From Prorocentrum cordatum (taxonomy: Eukaryota > Sar > Dinophyceae > Prorocentrales > Prorocentraceae), in NCBI GenBank assembly GCA_963575745.1, contig CAUYUJ010019346.1, positions 99,001 through 163,000 on the forward strand: DNA of 64,000 bases, read 5' to 3'. Below, in pieces: positions 1 to 10,539 of the stretch. How positions within the stretch are numbered: the first letter of the stretch is position 1; every line of letters starts with the position of its first letter. The notes under the pieces are model-generated. The model was not told the DNA's origin. It did not search any database and saw only the letters and a program-made list of their open reading frames with translations. Made by a program: the position numbers and the translations under genes.

Positions 1-428
1 ACAGTGTCCGAGCCTCATTCGTAGCATGTTGTTTCCCCAACCAGTGCTTGCACTGAAGGGGTCCTAGCGGAAGCTGAAAGATTAGGCGAAAGTTTCCCGC
101 CGGTTTTGGTAGCAGGCTGCGTGCCCGGGTTCCTGGTTCGGGGTTCCCGGGTTCCACGTTATTGGTTCAGGGCCGATTGCGGTGGGTTTTGGGTTCCTAG
201 GCTCCCAGGTTCCCGGTCGATGTCCTCAGCGAAAACCATCTTTTGATTGGGGTTCTTCTCTGGTGTCGTTGAATCAGTGCATCTTCATGTTTGTAGTCAT
301 GTGAGTTTCCAGCCAGCCGCATGCCCTGCGCTACGGCGCCCACCTGCGACGCCCTCGTCGGCGACAGCTGCAGGTCCGAGGTTCTGATGTTCCGATGCTC
401 CGGTGTCACTGTTTGTTCCCCTAGATGA
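1..428. other. GC-rich spacer with GGTTCC-type tracts
   Basis: No gene is supported. Around 121-215 the sequence is a degenerate run of words such as GGTTCCCGGGTTCC, and a similar run of CTGGAACCCT words lies at 1765-1805. The open frame on the minus strand at 197-559 runs into the adjacent TIR-A element and is not protein-like here. Confidence 0.5.
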
Positions 429-599
429 TCGGGGGTGGACAGACCTCCTACCCTGACACGTCGATTAAGGAATTGGCCGTTTTCGGTTCGCGAGAGGGCG
501 TCGCGGCCGTCATTTTTGCGGGCCCAGGTCCGTTGGTTTCGGTCCCAGGCCGTTCTCACTAAGGGGAGGTCTACTAAAGGGAGGTTTGTCCACCGCCGA
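429..599. mobile_element. TIR-A copy 1, 171-bp MITE-like element with 5-bp TSD
   Basis: The left end TCGGGGGTGGACAGACCTCC is answered at the right end, in reverse complement, by TCGGCGGTGGACAAACCTCC, an 18 of 20 inverted match. The bases GATGA stand immediately outside both ends (424-428 and 600-604), a perfect 5-bp target-site duplication. The interior is the same in the copies at 15049, 15937 and 16107. It is too short to encode a transposase, so it is probably a non-autonomous DNA element. The superfamily is unknown. Confidence 0.9.
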
Positions 600-692
600 G
601 ATGACCAGGGGGCGGATGGCGTGGCGGGGGGCCCGAGATCACTGACATCTCCCCAGACTGCGTGGAGTCGGGGGCGTCCTTAGCAGGGGGCT

Positions 693-836
693 TCTCATCG
701 CTCGGGCGTGTGCATTCTTTCGGCGAGGCTAGCGCCAGAAAAGCTGGACCATCCTGGAGCACCCTGGACCATCTTGGGAAATACGCGCGCGAAATCAAAC
801 AGTGCACGGAGAGTGGACGTCCAAGAGATGGCAAGG
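693..836 (+). mobile_element. TIR-B copy 1 (diverged)
   Basis: This is the most diverged of six copies of a ~130-145 bp element. The family begins with a form of CTTGGCATCGCTCGGACGTG and ends with ACGTCCGAGCGATGGCAAGG, which is an inverted repeat of the start. Here the ends are TTCTCATCGCTCGGGCGTG and GACGTCCAAGAGATGGCAAG. All six copies in the window lie in the same orientation. No clear target-site duplication was found. Confidence 0.75.
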
Positions 837-1220
837 GGGGCGACTCGACAATGATACGTTCTTAGACTTGAGATTTCCATGATTCCCTACTGCTCCCCGC
901 AGACTCCAGAAACGGGGCCGCTGGAAGTCCGGAGGGAGAGGGGTCCTGATTACGGTTTGCCGACGTGGTCAGCCTCCTGGGCCCCCCTTTCGGGTCCCGC
1001 GGCTACAGCAATCGGCATGGAGTGAAAACCGGACCCCAGGGGTAGCCCCAGGGTCCAGGACGCGGGTCGCTCAGGACCCCCGCTCTGTGAGGTGCAAGAT
1101 GTCATGATATCAATGCGCACTTAGACTTCCAAGATAACCCAGATTCCCGACTGCTCCGCGCAGACAAGTCGGGGGCGTCCTCAAGAGGGGGGTGGCAACC
1201 AAGTCAGGGGAACAGACACT
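837..1220. other. Spacer with a short repeat shared with 2451-2530
   Basis: Sequence at 871-950 (GAGATTTCC, GATTCCCTACTGCTCC, GCAGACTCCAGAAACGGGGCC) is similar to 2451-2530, and again in part to 1125-1170. This is a further small dispersed repeat. No coding frame is convincing. Confidence 0.4.
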
Positions 1221-1390
1221 GGCGGCAAGCCTTGGGGGGAAGTGAGCCGTGCGGGCCTTCTCAGAAGGCTCGGAAGTCCCCCGGCCTTCTGAGAAGTTTT
1301 CCGGGCCGTCCCCGAAGGCAGAGAAACTTCTCAAAAGGTCAGAGGACTTTAAGAAGCCCCGCCGCCTTCTGAGAAGGCCTGCTCCGGGGG
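1221..1390. mobile_element. TIR-E copy 1 (right end missing)
   Basis: The left end GGCGGCAAGCCTTGGGGGGA with AAGTGAG matches the family end seen at 13747. The interior carries the family words CTTCTGAGAAG and CCCCGCCGCCTTCTGAGA. The expected right end (TTCTCACTTCCCC) is absent, and the sequence leads directly into the TIR-C element at 1399. Confidence 0.65.
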
Positions 1391-1398
1391 CTCTGATA

Positions 1399-1574
1399 CA
1401 GTCGGGGCGTTGAAGAAGGAACCCTTTTCGTTTGGGAGGGGCTCCGTGTTCCTTAGTTGTTTTACAGCGCTCCTTGGGTTTTCCCCAGGTTTTCCATGGA
1501 AAATCGGAGTTTAACTTATGGGAAAAAGGGGCCTCGTTCCTTATTTATCGTTCCTTAGGTCAACGCCCCGACTG
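1399..1574. mobile_element. TIR-C copy 1, mariner-like MITE (176 bp, TA TSD)
   Basis: CAGTCGGGGCGTTGA at 1399-1413 is repeated exactly in inverted orientation at 1560-1574, and TA flanks both ends (1397-1398, 1575-1576). Ends beginning CAGT inside a TA duplication are typical of Tc1/mariner elements and their non-autonomous derivatives. The interior (AAGAAGGAACCC, GGTTTTCC, GTTTAACTTA, AAAAAGGGGCCTCG) recurs at 18613-18790. No transposase is present. Confidence 0.85.
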
Positions 1575-1576
1575 TA

Positions 1577-2246
1577 CCTCTCCAGATTGCATGGCCCCTG
1601 TTCTCATGTCAATGCGTCCCTTGGCCCCCCACCTGGGCCACGCACGTGCCTCGGGCCATGATTTGCGAACCTCCCTCCTGGACGCCCCCCTCTTGACCGC
1701 CCCCGACTTAAGGGAGGGCCAGGGCCAACTTTGAGGATGGGGGCTGGCTCAGGGGACCCTGCGATCTGGAACCCTGCGGTCTGGAACCCTCGAACCCTGG
1801 GAACCTTGCAATCACACTGGGCGCTTGCGCCCACTTTCGAGCTCATGGACCAACACAGATCGATCCGGCTCGCGAAAAGAAGCTAGAAACATGGGGTCAA
1901 GGGATCCAGGGGAGTTTTTCCCGATGCCTTTCTTCCTCGCGACGTCGGATTTAGGGGCCTGGCTCAGCGCGGGGACATGCCGGCTGACCACCGCACCCGG
2001 AAAAGCTCGCGCCGTAAAACCGAAAAACACACGACGGAAGGTGTCTGGCCGTTTTCGGCCTCAGGGGGGCCCTCGCCAGACCTTGGGACCGTCGAAGGAC
2101 GACTCGGGATGGTAAAGCCGGTCCTGGGGAGTGGGACGAGGCATCCGGGGGACCACGTATTGAGCAGATCAAGACACTGTATCTCTGGGCACGGATCCTG
2201 GCTGGGCCCAACAGGGGCAGCGTCCCAGGGGGGATGGGCTGATCGA
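1577..2246. other. Spacer, no gene seen
   Basis: Mixed GC-rich sequence. Overlapping frames exist in several registers, but none has a recognisable domain. A short segment at 2090-2120 (GACTCGGGATGG, AAGCCGGTCC) is similar to 20100-20130. Confidence 0.35.
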
Positions 2247-2450
2247 GACGACCGAAGTGGGCACGGAAAGAGTGGGTACAAGCCCAGCAGCAGTTCCTGT
2301 TCATTTTGAGCCAGACTCGCTCTCCGCGCCGCCGCGGACGTCGTTTTTGGAAGCCAAAAGGCGCCTGCCCAACAGCGGCCGCTGTCGGTTTTGGACAACA
2401 TTTGTTGTTCGGCATTGTACCCATTTCTTCCGTACCCATTGCGGGCGTCC
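2247..2450. mobile_element. TIR-D copy 1, ~204-bp fold-back element
   Basis: The left arm (CGAAGTGGGCACGGAAAGAG, TGGGTACAAGCCCA) pairs in inverted orientation with the right arm (GGCATTGTACCCATTTC, TTCCGTACCCATTGCGGGCG). The centre holds the palindrome-like CAACAGCGGCCGCTGTCGG. Related copies lie at 15455 (left part missing) and 58256. Confidence 0.8.
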
Positions 2451-2530
2451 ACAGATTTCCCAGATTCCTTATTGGTCCGCGCAGAACTCCAGAAGTGGGG
2501 CCACGGGAATATCCGGAACTCCTCGAACAC
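2451..2530. repeat. Short dispersed repeat, second copy of 871-950
   Basis: CAGATTTCCCAGATTCC, followed by CCGCGCAGAACTCCAGAAGT and GGGGCC, corresponds to 871-950. In this copy it directly follows TIR-D. Confidence 0.45.
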
Positions 2531-2628
2531 ATCCTGAGTCAGTCGTATCATGATATGGTTGTCGTCCTAGATTTCCTCGTGGCGTGGAGGTGGAGAAGGG
2601 GGAGGTGGAGGGGGAGGAAGGCAGGCTG

Positions 2629-2955
2629 TCGTGTGTGTGGGTGTGGGTGTGAGTGTGGGTGTGGATGAGGGTGAGGGTGTGTGTGTGTGTGAGTGTGTGT
2701 GTGGGTGTGGGCGTGGGTGTGCGTGTGGGTGTGCGTGTGCGTGTGCGTGTGGGTGTGCGTGTGCGTGTGCGTGTGCGTGTGCGTGTGCGTGTGCGTGTGC
2801 GTGTGCGTGTGCGTGTGCGTGTGTGTGCGCGTGTGCGTGTGCGTGTGTGCGTGTGCGTGCGCGCGCGCGTGCGAGTGCCCGTGTGCGCGTGTGCGCGTGT
2901 GCGCGTGTGCGCGTGCGCGCGTGTGCGCGTGTGCGCGTGCGTATGCACGTGCGTA

Positions 2956-2996
<41 letters not shown>

Positions 2997-3830
2997 TTGT
3001 GTGCGCAGTGCGCGTGCGCGTGCGCGTGGTGCCTGGTGCGTGGTGTGCGGTGTGCGGTGCGCAGTGCGCTGTGCGCCAGTGCGCTGGTGCGTGTGGGTGC
3101 GTGTGGGTGCGTGTGGGTGCGTGTGGGTGCGTGTGGGTGCGTGTGGGTGCGTGTGGGTGCGTGTGGATGCGTGTAGGTGCGTGTGGGTGCGTGTGGGTGC
3201 GTGTGGGTGCGTGTGGGTGCGTGTGGGTGCGTGTGGGTGCGTGTGGGTGCGTGTGGGTGCGTGCGGGTGCGTGTGGGTGCGTGTGGGTGCGTGTGGGTGC
3301 GTGTGGGTGCGTGTGGGTGCGTGTGGGTGCGTGCGGGTGCGTGCGGGTGCGTGTGGGTGCGTGTGGGTGCGTGTGGATGCGTGCGGGTGCGTGTGAGGGC
3401 GTGTGGGTGCGTGTGAGGGCGTGTGGGTGCGTGTGGGTGCGAGCGGGTGCGTGCGGGTGCGTGCGGGTGCGTGCGGGTGCGTGCGGGTGCGTGCGGGTGC
3501 GTGCGGGTGCGTGCGGGTGCGTGCGGGTGCGGGTGCGTGCGTGCGTGCGTGCGTGTGTGTGTGTGTGTGTGTGTATGTAAGTTTGTAAGTGTGTGTAAGT
3601 GTGTGTAAGTGTGTGCAAGTGTGTGTGTGTAAGTGTGTGTGTGTGTGTGTGTCTGTGTAAGTGTGTGTGTGTGTAAGTGTGTGTGTGTGTAAGTGTGTGT
3701 AAGTGTGTGCAAGTGTGTGTAAGTGTGTTGTGTGTTTTGTGGTGTGTTGTGTGTGTTGTGTGTTGTGTGTGTTGTGTGTGTTGTGTTTTGTGTGTGTTGT
3801 GTGTTGTGTGTTGTGTGTTGTGTGTGTGCG
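2629..3830. repeat. GT-rich tract with a 10-bp minisatellite core
   Basis: About 1.2 kb of GT/GCGT alternation. From about 3086 to 3530 the unit is the 10-mer GTGTGGGTGC, repeated some 45 times with GTGCGGGTGC variants at the right. The outer parts are GTGCGT and GTGTAA repeats. All six frames are open over much of it, giving spurious Val/Cys or His/Thr proteins. Confidence 0.95.
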
Positions 3831-4029
3831 AGGGCCGCGCCCGCTTCGGCATCCAAAGTGGCACATTGTCGATTGGGAGGGAGTACGAACCGCGATGTCA
3901 GTGTTGCCATGGTGCATATTCCCCTAACAGTGCCTGCACTTAATTCGGGGCTGTTGGTCGTCTTCAGGAAATGGGTAGAGGTTCCCAAGGGCCTCTGGGC
4001 TTCCGGATTCCACGTGTCGCGCACATGAG

Positions 4030-4420
4030 TTGCGCTGTAGGTTGCCAGATATTTCACGGTGTCATAGGTTGCGCCCATGGGTTGCGCCATAGGTTGCTAG
4101 GGAGCTTTTGGTGTCAAAGGTTCCGCCCGCTGGTTGCGTCGTAGGTTGCCAGGAGCCACTGGGAGCCATAGGTTGCGATTGCGCCACGGGTTGCGTCATA
4201 GTTTGGCGGGTACCATGGTTGCGCCCTTGGGTTGCAGGAAAGGTTATCGAGGACTTTTGTTTGCCATCAGTGGCGCCCATGGGCTACGCAATGGGTTGCG
4301 CCTGTGACTCGCGCCATGTGTCACTTTGCGTTCCATTTCACTGCTCTGCGCATTGGTTTGCATTGCCTCACGCTGCCTTCGCATGACCTTGCATTGCGCT
4401 GCCTTGCGCCTCACATCACA
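4030..4420. repeat. Degenerate GGTTGCGCC minisatellite
   Basis: Words such as CATAGGTTGCGCCCATGGGT and TTGCGCCATAGGTTGC recur with variable spacing of about 15-25 bp. Towards the right they fade into TTGCGCTGCC-type words. No coding content is seen. Confidence 0.6.
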
Positions 4421-4499
4421 GACTGCACTAATTCAGTTTGTTGGGGTACACGCTGGAAGCATCTAACTCAACCGTGCCGCTGGCGCCCTGTCTCCCTCG

Positions 4500-4850
4500 G
4501 CCTCGCCCCTTCTGCCTATTCTCGGGCGCCTCCTCCCTCCTTCCTCCTCCCCATCCCTTCTCCCTCCTCCTACCCCTCCTTCTCCTCCTCGTCCTCCTCC
4601 TCGAGATCGGGGGATTGTGAGGGACCTCGCCTTTCGAATGGTGTGTTCGTATGGTTCCCGTAGGAGTAACGCATCATTTCTCCTCTGTCGTGTCCTCTTC
4701 TTTCTCCTCCTTTCCCTCCTCCTCCTCCTCCTCCTCCTCGTCCTCTTCCTCCTCATTCTTCTCCTACTCCTCCTCCCCAGCTCCCAGATTGATGTTGTTT
4801 CTCTCCTCCTCCTCCTCCTCCTCCTCCTACTCCTCCCCCCACACAAAACA
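4500..4850. repeat. CCT/TCC-rich polypyrimidine tracts
   Basis: Dense CTCCTC triplet runs at about 4530-4600 and 4680-4845 are separated by a short non-repetitive stretch (4605-4675). They give artificial Ser/Pro/Leu or Arg/Glu frames. Confidence 0.85.
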
Positions 4851-5067
4851 AATCGGCTTCGCAGTTGTTATGTTTTTTGTGTGTATGTTTTTTTTTTTAT
4901 CGGGGGGGGGGAGGATGAGGCGAGACCACGAATCTAGAGCATCCTCCTCGTCTCCTCCTCCTCCTCTCACCGAAGCCGTTTTTTTCTCGGGGGGGTGGGG
5001 GGCGGCGGAAGAAAAAAAATCCGACGTGGCCTCATCTGCCCTCACCTCTGGAAGGACTTCTAGTGAA

Positions 5068-7235
5068 AGCCCCCACAAGAAGGATTCAGATTGAAATCCT
5101 CCACACGAGGATTCCCATCGACACCCTCTACAGAAGGATTGCAATTGAAATCCTCCACATGTTGGTTCCTATTGGAATCGCCGGCAGAAGGATTGCGATT
5201 GAGATGCTTCGAACGACATAATCCCCCCGTTGTCATTGCATTGGCATTGGCATTGCGCTGGACTTGTGCTTTGCAGTGCGTTGGCATTGCACTGGCACTT
5301 CGCACGCACTGCGTTGGCGAATCCTGATGGAACCCTCCACATAAGGACTCCTATTGAAACCCCCTACAAGAAGGACTCATATTGAAACCCTCCACAAAAG
5401 GGTTCATAGTGAAATCCCCCACAGAAGGATTCAATGCGAAGCCCTCCACTGAAGGATTAATGTTAAAATCTACCACAAGGGGTTTCCCCAATTAGCAGCA
5501 TTGCATTGACATTGGGTTGGGATCGCCGTGACATTGCGCTGGCATTGCGTAGACACTGCTTTGGCATTGCGCTGGCATTGCGCTGGCGAGTCCTGATTAC
5601 TCCTTCGCAGAAGGATTTCTCGTCAAACCCTCCACAAAAAAAGGATTCCTATTGAAATCTACCACAAAGGGTTACCCCCATTGGCATTGCATTGGTATTT
5701 GATTGGGATCGCCACGGCATTGGTTTTGCACTGCGTTGGCATTGCGTTGGCATTGCGTTGGCGAGTCCTAATCAGACGCTCCACATGCAAATTCTTTACG
5801 ATCCAGCCCAACAAGAAGGATGCCTACTGACTCCCCCCCCCCTCCCCGCCCCCCCCCCCCAACACACACACACACACACACACTCACACACATACACACA
5901 CAAGAACGATTCAACTTGAAATCCTCCACAAAAGGACATCCGAAGCCCTTCACAGAAGGAGTCCTATTGAAATCCTCCGAACATGGGTTCGCAATGACAT
6001 CATCCCAGAAGGCTTCTGATTGCACCGAGAGAGGATGCCCCCAGGTGGCATTGGTTTAACATTGTGTTGGCAGCATTGCGCTGGCGGGTCCGAATGCCTC
6101 CCTTCGCAGAAGGATTCCTAGTGCAGCCCCCAGAAGAAGGCTTCTCATTGAAATCCACCACAGAGGATTGCCCCCAACGACATTGCATTGACATCGGATT
6201 TGGGTCGCCTTGGCATTGATTTGGCATTGCGTTGGCACTGTTTGAGCATTGTGCTGGCATTGCGCTGGCAAGTCCCAATGCCTCCCTTCGCAGAAGGATT
6301 CCTATTGGAACCCTCCGCAAAAAGGATTCCTTTTGAACTCTACCACAAAGGATTGCCCCCAACGACACTGCATTGGCATCGGGGGATCGCATTGGCATTG
6401 CGCTGGCATTGCGTTGGCACTGCTTTAGCATTGCGCTGGCATTGCGCTGGCAGTGCGCTGGCGAGTTCCAATGCCTCCCTTCGCAGAAGGATTCCTATTG
6501 CAGCCCCCAGAAGGATTCCTATTTCGTATTGAATTCTACCACAGAGGATTGCCCCCATTGCCATAGCATTGGCATAGCATTGGGGTCGCCTTGTCATTGG
6601 TTTGGCATTATGTTGGCACTGCTTTAGTATTGCGCTGGCGAGTCCGAATGCCTCCCTTCGCAGAAGGATTCCGATTGAAACCCTCCGCAAAAAGGATTCC
6701 GTTTGAAATCTACCACAAAGGGTTGCCCCCAACGACCCTGCATTGGCATCGGATTTGTTGTCGCGTTGACATTGCGTTGGCATTGCGCTAGCATTGCGTT
6801 GGCGTCGCTTTAGCATTGCGCTTGCATTGCGCTGGCGAGTTCCAACGCCTCCCTTCGCAAAAGGATTCTTATTGCAACCCCCAGGAGGATTCGTATTGAA
6901 ATCTAGCAGAGAGGATTGCCCCCATTGCCATAGCATTGGCACTGGATTGGGGTCGCCTTGGCATTGGTTTTGCATTGCGTTGGCACTGCTTTAGCACTGC
7001 GCTGGCGAGTCCTCATGGCACTCTCCGCAGAAGGGCTCGTACTTAAATCCTCCACAAGAAGGGTTCCTATTGAGACCCCCACAAGAAGGGCTCCTAGTGA
7101 AATTCTCCAAAGGAGGATTCCTGTCGAAACCCTCCACAGAAGCATTCCAATCGAAATCCTCCGAGGAAGGATTCGTCGTGAGATCATCCACAGAAGGTTT
7201 CTGATTGAAATCCACCGGAAGAAATAATCCCCAAT
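5068..7235. repeat. ~180-bp satellite (SAT-180) built of shorter subrepeats
   Basis: About nine units are marked by GGCGAGTCC-type landmarks near 5318, 5585, 5760, 6085, 6267, 6462, 6638, 6835 and 7004. Units in the middle are 170-200 bp apart. Each unit combines a CATTGCGCTGG (11-bp) block with a GAAGGATTCCTATTGAAATC (~27-bp) block. The left part is the least regular. No gene is present. Confidence 0.85.
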
Positions 7236-7427
7236 TGGCATTGCATTGGCATTGGTTGGCAATGGATTGGTACCGCATCGGCATGAATTGGCCTGTTGCA
7301 GGAGAGAGACAGAGAGACAGAGAGAGGAAGAAAAGAACATGATTAACAACACACTCAAGAAAGAGAGGCGGAGGATCAATCGAAAAATAGCATATGAAAA
7401 CGACGAGGTCCCTCACAATCCCCTGGC

Positions 7428-8055
7428 CTCTCCTCCTCCTCCTCCTCCTCCTCCTCCTTCTCCTCTTTCTTCGTCTCCTCCTTCTTCGTCTCCTCCTCCT
7501 TCCTCCTCCCTCCTCCCTCCTCCCTCCTCCCTCCTTTCCTCCTCCCTCCATCCTCCTTCCCTCCTCCTCCCTCCTCCCCTCTCCTCCCTCCCCCCTCCGC
7601 GCCTCCTCCTTCCTCCCTCCCGCCTCCCTCCCGCCTCCCTCCTCCACCATCCCTGGACCGAGCGCGGGGGACCTCGGAAGCTTAAACAACCCCGTCGAGC
7701 GGGTGGTTCGCGACACGGCGAGGCGCCACGCGTCCATGCCGCCCCTCTCGCATGCTCTTGTTTTGACCAGGGCCGAGGGAGGAGGAGGAGGAGGAGGAGG
7801 AGGAGGAGGAGGAAAAGAGGGAGGAGGAGGAGGAGGAAAGTGAGGAGGAGGAGGAGGAAAAGGAGGAGGAGGAGGAAAAGGAGGAGGAGGAGGAGGAGGA
7901 GGAAGGAGGAGGAGGAGGAGAGGGAGGAGAGAGGAGGAGGAGGAGGGAGGAGGAGGAGGAGGAGGAGGAGGAGGAGAGGAGGAGGAGGAGGAGGAGGAGG
8001 AGTTGCAGGAGGAGTTGCAGAAGGAGGAGGAGGAGGAGGAGGAGGAGGAGGAGGA
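7428..8055. repeat. Facing CCT and GGA triplet tracts
   Basis: 7428-7640 is a CCT/TCC tract and 7776-8055 a GGA tract on the same strand. A ~135-bp non-repetitive segment (7641-7775) separates them. As facing purine and pyrimidine tracts they could pair as a long hairpin. Confidence 0.85.
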
Positions 8056-8392
8056 GTTGAGTAGTGCTGAGGGGCAGAGAGCGCCTACCTCTGCAGGACC
8101 ACCAAAACAGGAGCGTCAAGGTGGTCAAACGTATCGCCGGCGAAGCCGACAAGGAGGTGTAAAATCCAACCGTTCGTTTATGCCAATTTGTTTGTTGGCT
8201 TGACGCTGTGTGTGGTGCATCAAGTTCGGCTTGACCGAGCAGGTTGGTTGCGCCCCGTGACGTCCGCTTGGGGTGTTCTGCAGACCTGGCCCCCCAGCCC
8301 TACTCAACTCTTCTTGGGGGATGCGGCCGCCTGCGCTTCGCTCTGTCCATCCCGGCGTCCCCTGCCCCCTCCCCATCCGTCTCCGTTCCTTT
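8056..8392. other. Spacer, no gene seen
   Basis: Non-repetitive sequence between the GGA tract and TIR-F. Short open frames in both directions show no recognisable motif. Confidence 0.35.
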
Positions 8393-8575
8393 CGACTACA
8401 CGTAAGAGTGACATTTCGCCGGAGTGACCTTTGGCGCGGGCACAATGGGGTCCCCCGATCACCGATTGCGATGTGATGGTAGCGTCTGGAGCGCCTGAGT
8501 TTGGTCCCCCAGCGGCCCCCCAAAAGCCGCGCACCAAAGGTCACTCTTACCCAGGGTCACTCTTGAGTGTAGCCG
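8393..8575. mobile_element. TIR-F, 183-bp fold-back element
   Basis: The left arm CGACTACACGTAAGAGTGAC and GGAGTGACCTTTGGCGCG pairs with the right arm CGGCTACACTCAAGAGTGAC and AAGAGTGACCTTTGGTGCG (reverse complement). Each arm holds two copies of AGTGAC. TTCCTTT at 8386-8392 and ATCCTTT at 8576-8582 stand just outside, a 7-bp duplication with one mismatch. Sequence near 54000-54085 may be a diverged relative. Confidence 0.75.
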
Positions 8576-8835
8576 ATCCTTTCCCTTCCTCGAGCCGTTG
8601 ATGCCAGTCTGTTCGCCTCGGTGCCCCCGCGTGGCCTCGCGGCCCCGTTTGCGCTTCTTCTCGGCCAGCTCCCTCCCGCTCGTGTGCTTTCCCGGGCCTT
8701 CCCCTCGCCGCGCCCTTCGGGCCCTCGCTCGGCCCCCCTCGTCGTGCTGTGAGGGAGCTCGGGCCAGACGCCAGCCCGCGTCCAAAGACATCCCCTCCCT
8801 TCCCTGCCCTCCCCCCTCCCTGACCCTATTTTGCC

Positions 8836-9102
8836 ATGGGGGAGGCGGGTCCTGAGAGAAGCTGGCCCTCGGGTTTTGATACCGCTTTCGGGCCCTTGGG
8901 GCCCTCCACGGGCCCCCCCCCCTGGACCGCCAGAAGACGACTCCGGGGAAGGGGCCCTGGGCTCCAGGACCCGTTTCCCTCCGGACCCGTTCCCCCCATG
9001 CTGGCTCTGCTGCCCCCCCATCCCCCGACCTGGGAGGTCGGCGCCGACGAGTGCCGGCGCCTCTGTGCAGAGCTCGGCGTCGAGCAGGAGGCCGTGGCCT
9101 GA
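8836..9102 (+). CDS. Possible short gene or exon, unknown protein (88 aa)
   Basis: This frame runs from ATG to a TGA. Its last third (WEVGADECRRLCAELGVEQE) is acidic and helical in look, and nearly every codon there ends in G or C, as expected for a GC-rich dinoflagellate gene. The first two thirds are Pro/Gly-rich and less convincing. Competing frames on both strands overlap it (a minus-strand frame of 290 codons is Arg/Gly-rich). The family is not recognised. It could be a terminal exon or chance. Confidence 0.3.
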   Translation: MGEAGPERSWPSGFDTAFGPLGPSTGPPPWTARRRLRGRGPGLQDPFPSGPVPPMLALLPPHPPTWEVGADECRRLCAELGVEQEAVA

Positions 9103-9267
9103 CCCGCCGCCGCCAGAGCCAGCACCACCGTCCCCGGCGGCGCCAACCCGCCGCCGCAGGAACTTTTTGGAGACCACAGCACGCTCCATCCTCCCGCGAC
9201 CGCCTGCCCCCCCCCCCGCCCTCCAGACATCTGCCTCTCTGCCGTCTCCTCTCTAGATTGCAGAAGC

Positions 9268-9398
9268 TTGGCGTCGCTCGGATGCGTGTATTTTCCTTCG
9301 GCGAGGGCCATCGAGGAGCATCTAGGATCACCCTGCGAAAACATGAACGCGCGAAGCCGAAACATGCACTGGGAGTGCACGTCCAGACGATGGCAAGG
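9268..9398 (+). mobile_element. TIR-B copy 2
   Basis: The start TTGGCGTCGCTCGGATGCGT and the end CACGTCCAGACGATGGCAAG are the family inverted ends. The middle has CGGCGAGGGCCATCGAGGAG. On the minus strand the copy reads CSSMALAEGK, as in other copies. About 100 bp downstream (9471-9563) is also shared with the region after copy 4. Confidence 0.85.
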
Positions 9399-9470
9399 AA
9401 TCAAAGGAGGGAAGACCACCCAGATCCCGACAATTGGCGTTTACCAAACGGCCCTGGGCGTTTACTGAAC

Positions 9471-9563
9471 AGCTCTGCCCTGTTCGATTCCTTCCTTGGG
9501 TGCGTTTACTAAACGGCTTCGCTTGTCGGGGTGTTTCTTGTTGGGGTGGATTGTCTGCCCTCC
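9471..9563 (+). repeat. Repeat shared with 44033-44133
   Basis: CTCTGCCCTGTTCGATTCCT, GTGCGTTTACTAAACGGCTT and TTCTTGTTGGGG correspond in order to CTCTGTGCGATTCCTT, GGCGTTTACCCACAGGCTTC and GCTTGTTGTGAG after TIR-B copy 4. The two TIR-B copies may therefore sit inside a larger duplicated segment. Confidence 0.6.
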
Positions 9564-10084
9564 AAACAAAGCGCATCGGCACTTCCGTTGCCCCCGGGGT
9601 GAGAGGACGGCTGCCCTCTCGCAGAGGGCTCAGGCTCGGGAAGCGGCAGGCGAAGGCTGCAGCGGCCTCCCCCGGCAGGCATGTGGTGGCCTGTCGCCCA
9701 TCGGTTTGGTGGTGCCTCGAGAAGATTGGGGTCTTGGGAGGGCGCGTACATGGGGGGGCGGTATAAAGGGGGGCAGCGAGGGCTGCAGAAAGATGCCCCT
9801 TGGGGCCCCCCAGAGGGGCCCTTCAGAGGCCAGAAGAAGCCCTCGAGGGTCCCAAAAAGGCATTTTCCTGCGCCCCCCCCCTACGTATCGCCCCTCGTTA
9901 ATTCGCGCCCAAAGGTCGCAAAGTCTGGCATCCAGGGCGGGGAGCTTCGGGCCCCGGGGCCGCCAGAGTGCTTGACGCTTCGCGTAGCCCCGCTGGCCCA
10001 TCCAGGCACGATGCCCAGGGGCGCAGGCAGGCATGCAGTGAAGCAGAGATGCCAACAACTGTGCAATTACACCTCGGGAAGCCT
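9564..10084. other. Spacer, no gene seen
   Basis: GC-rich with short homopolymer runs. It contains a stretch (9770-9880) of GGGGCCCC / AGAAGCCC words akin to the degenerate COMP-E blocks. No supported coding frame. Confidence 0.35.
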
Positions 10085-10360
10085 CTCAGAGCCATCTGGG
10101 GGCCATTTTGGAAGCCTGGTCTGGCTCTCTTGGGGCCTGCCTGAGGGCCTTCGGCACCCTCTTGGAGCCATCACGGAGGCCATCGATCAAAGTGGGGAGG
10201 TCTTTAGCGCCCCCTCCCCCGCCCGTCAAAAGCTGAAGCATCGCCTCTTGGGGTGATCTTGGGGCGTTCTTGGGGCTGTCCTGGATCCATCTTGGGCCTC
10301 TCGTGGAGCTCTCTTGGGCCATCGTAGAGCCATTTTGAGGCCCCCAGAGCCATCGTAAGC
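10085..10360 (+). repeat. Small COMP-E-type block
   Basis: A degenerate tandem of words such as TCTTGGGGC, CATCTTGGGCC and GCCATTTTGAGG, about 10 bp per step, in the same orientation as the large block at 30.9-35.0 kb. Confidence 0.6.
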
Positions 10361-10539
10361 GAGAAGGTCAGAGGGCAAACAGCATTCATGCTTCTAGGGT
10401 TGGGAATGGGCTGGGCCTCTACAGACAGGGGATAGTTCAGCTTTCGATGTTGTCTGTGCGTGTTGTTCTGAACACGTGTTGTTTTAGCTGTGCTGCGGTG
10501 GTGGTTGCCATCGAGCAGACCACCACTTTGAAGTTGTAG

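Noticed and set aside
2469-4090. Open frames of 400-500 codons rich in His/Thr or Val/Cys
   Set aside because: They are translations of the GT/GCGT repeat, open in all registers.
10101-10335. Spliced-leader-like words GGCCATTTTGGAAGCC and CGTAGAGCCATTTTGAGG
   Set aside because: Only 9-11 contiguous bases agree, and they fit the local COMP-E vocabulary (GCCATCTTGG).
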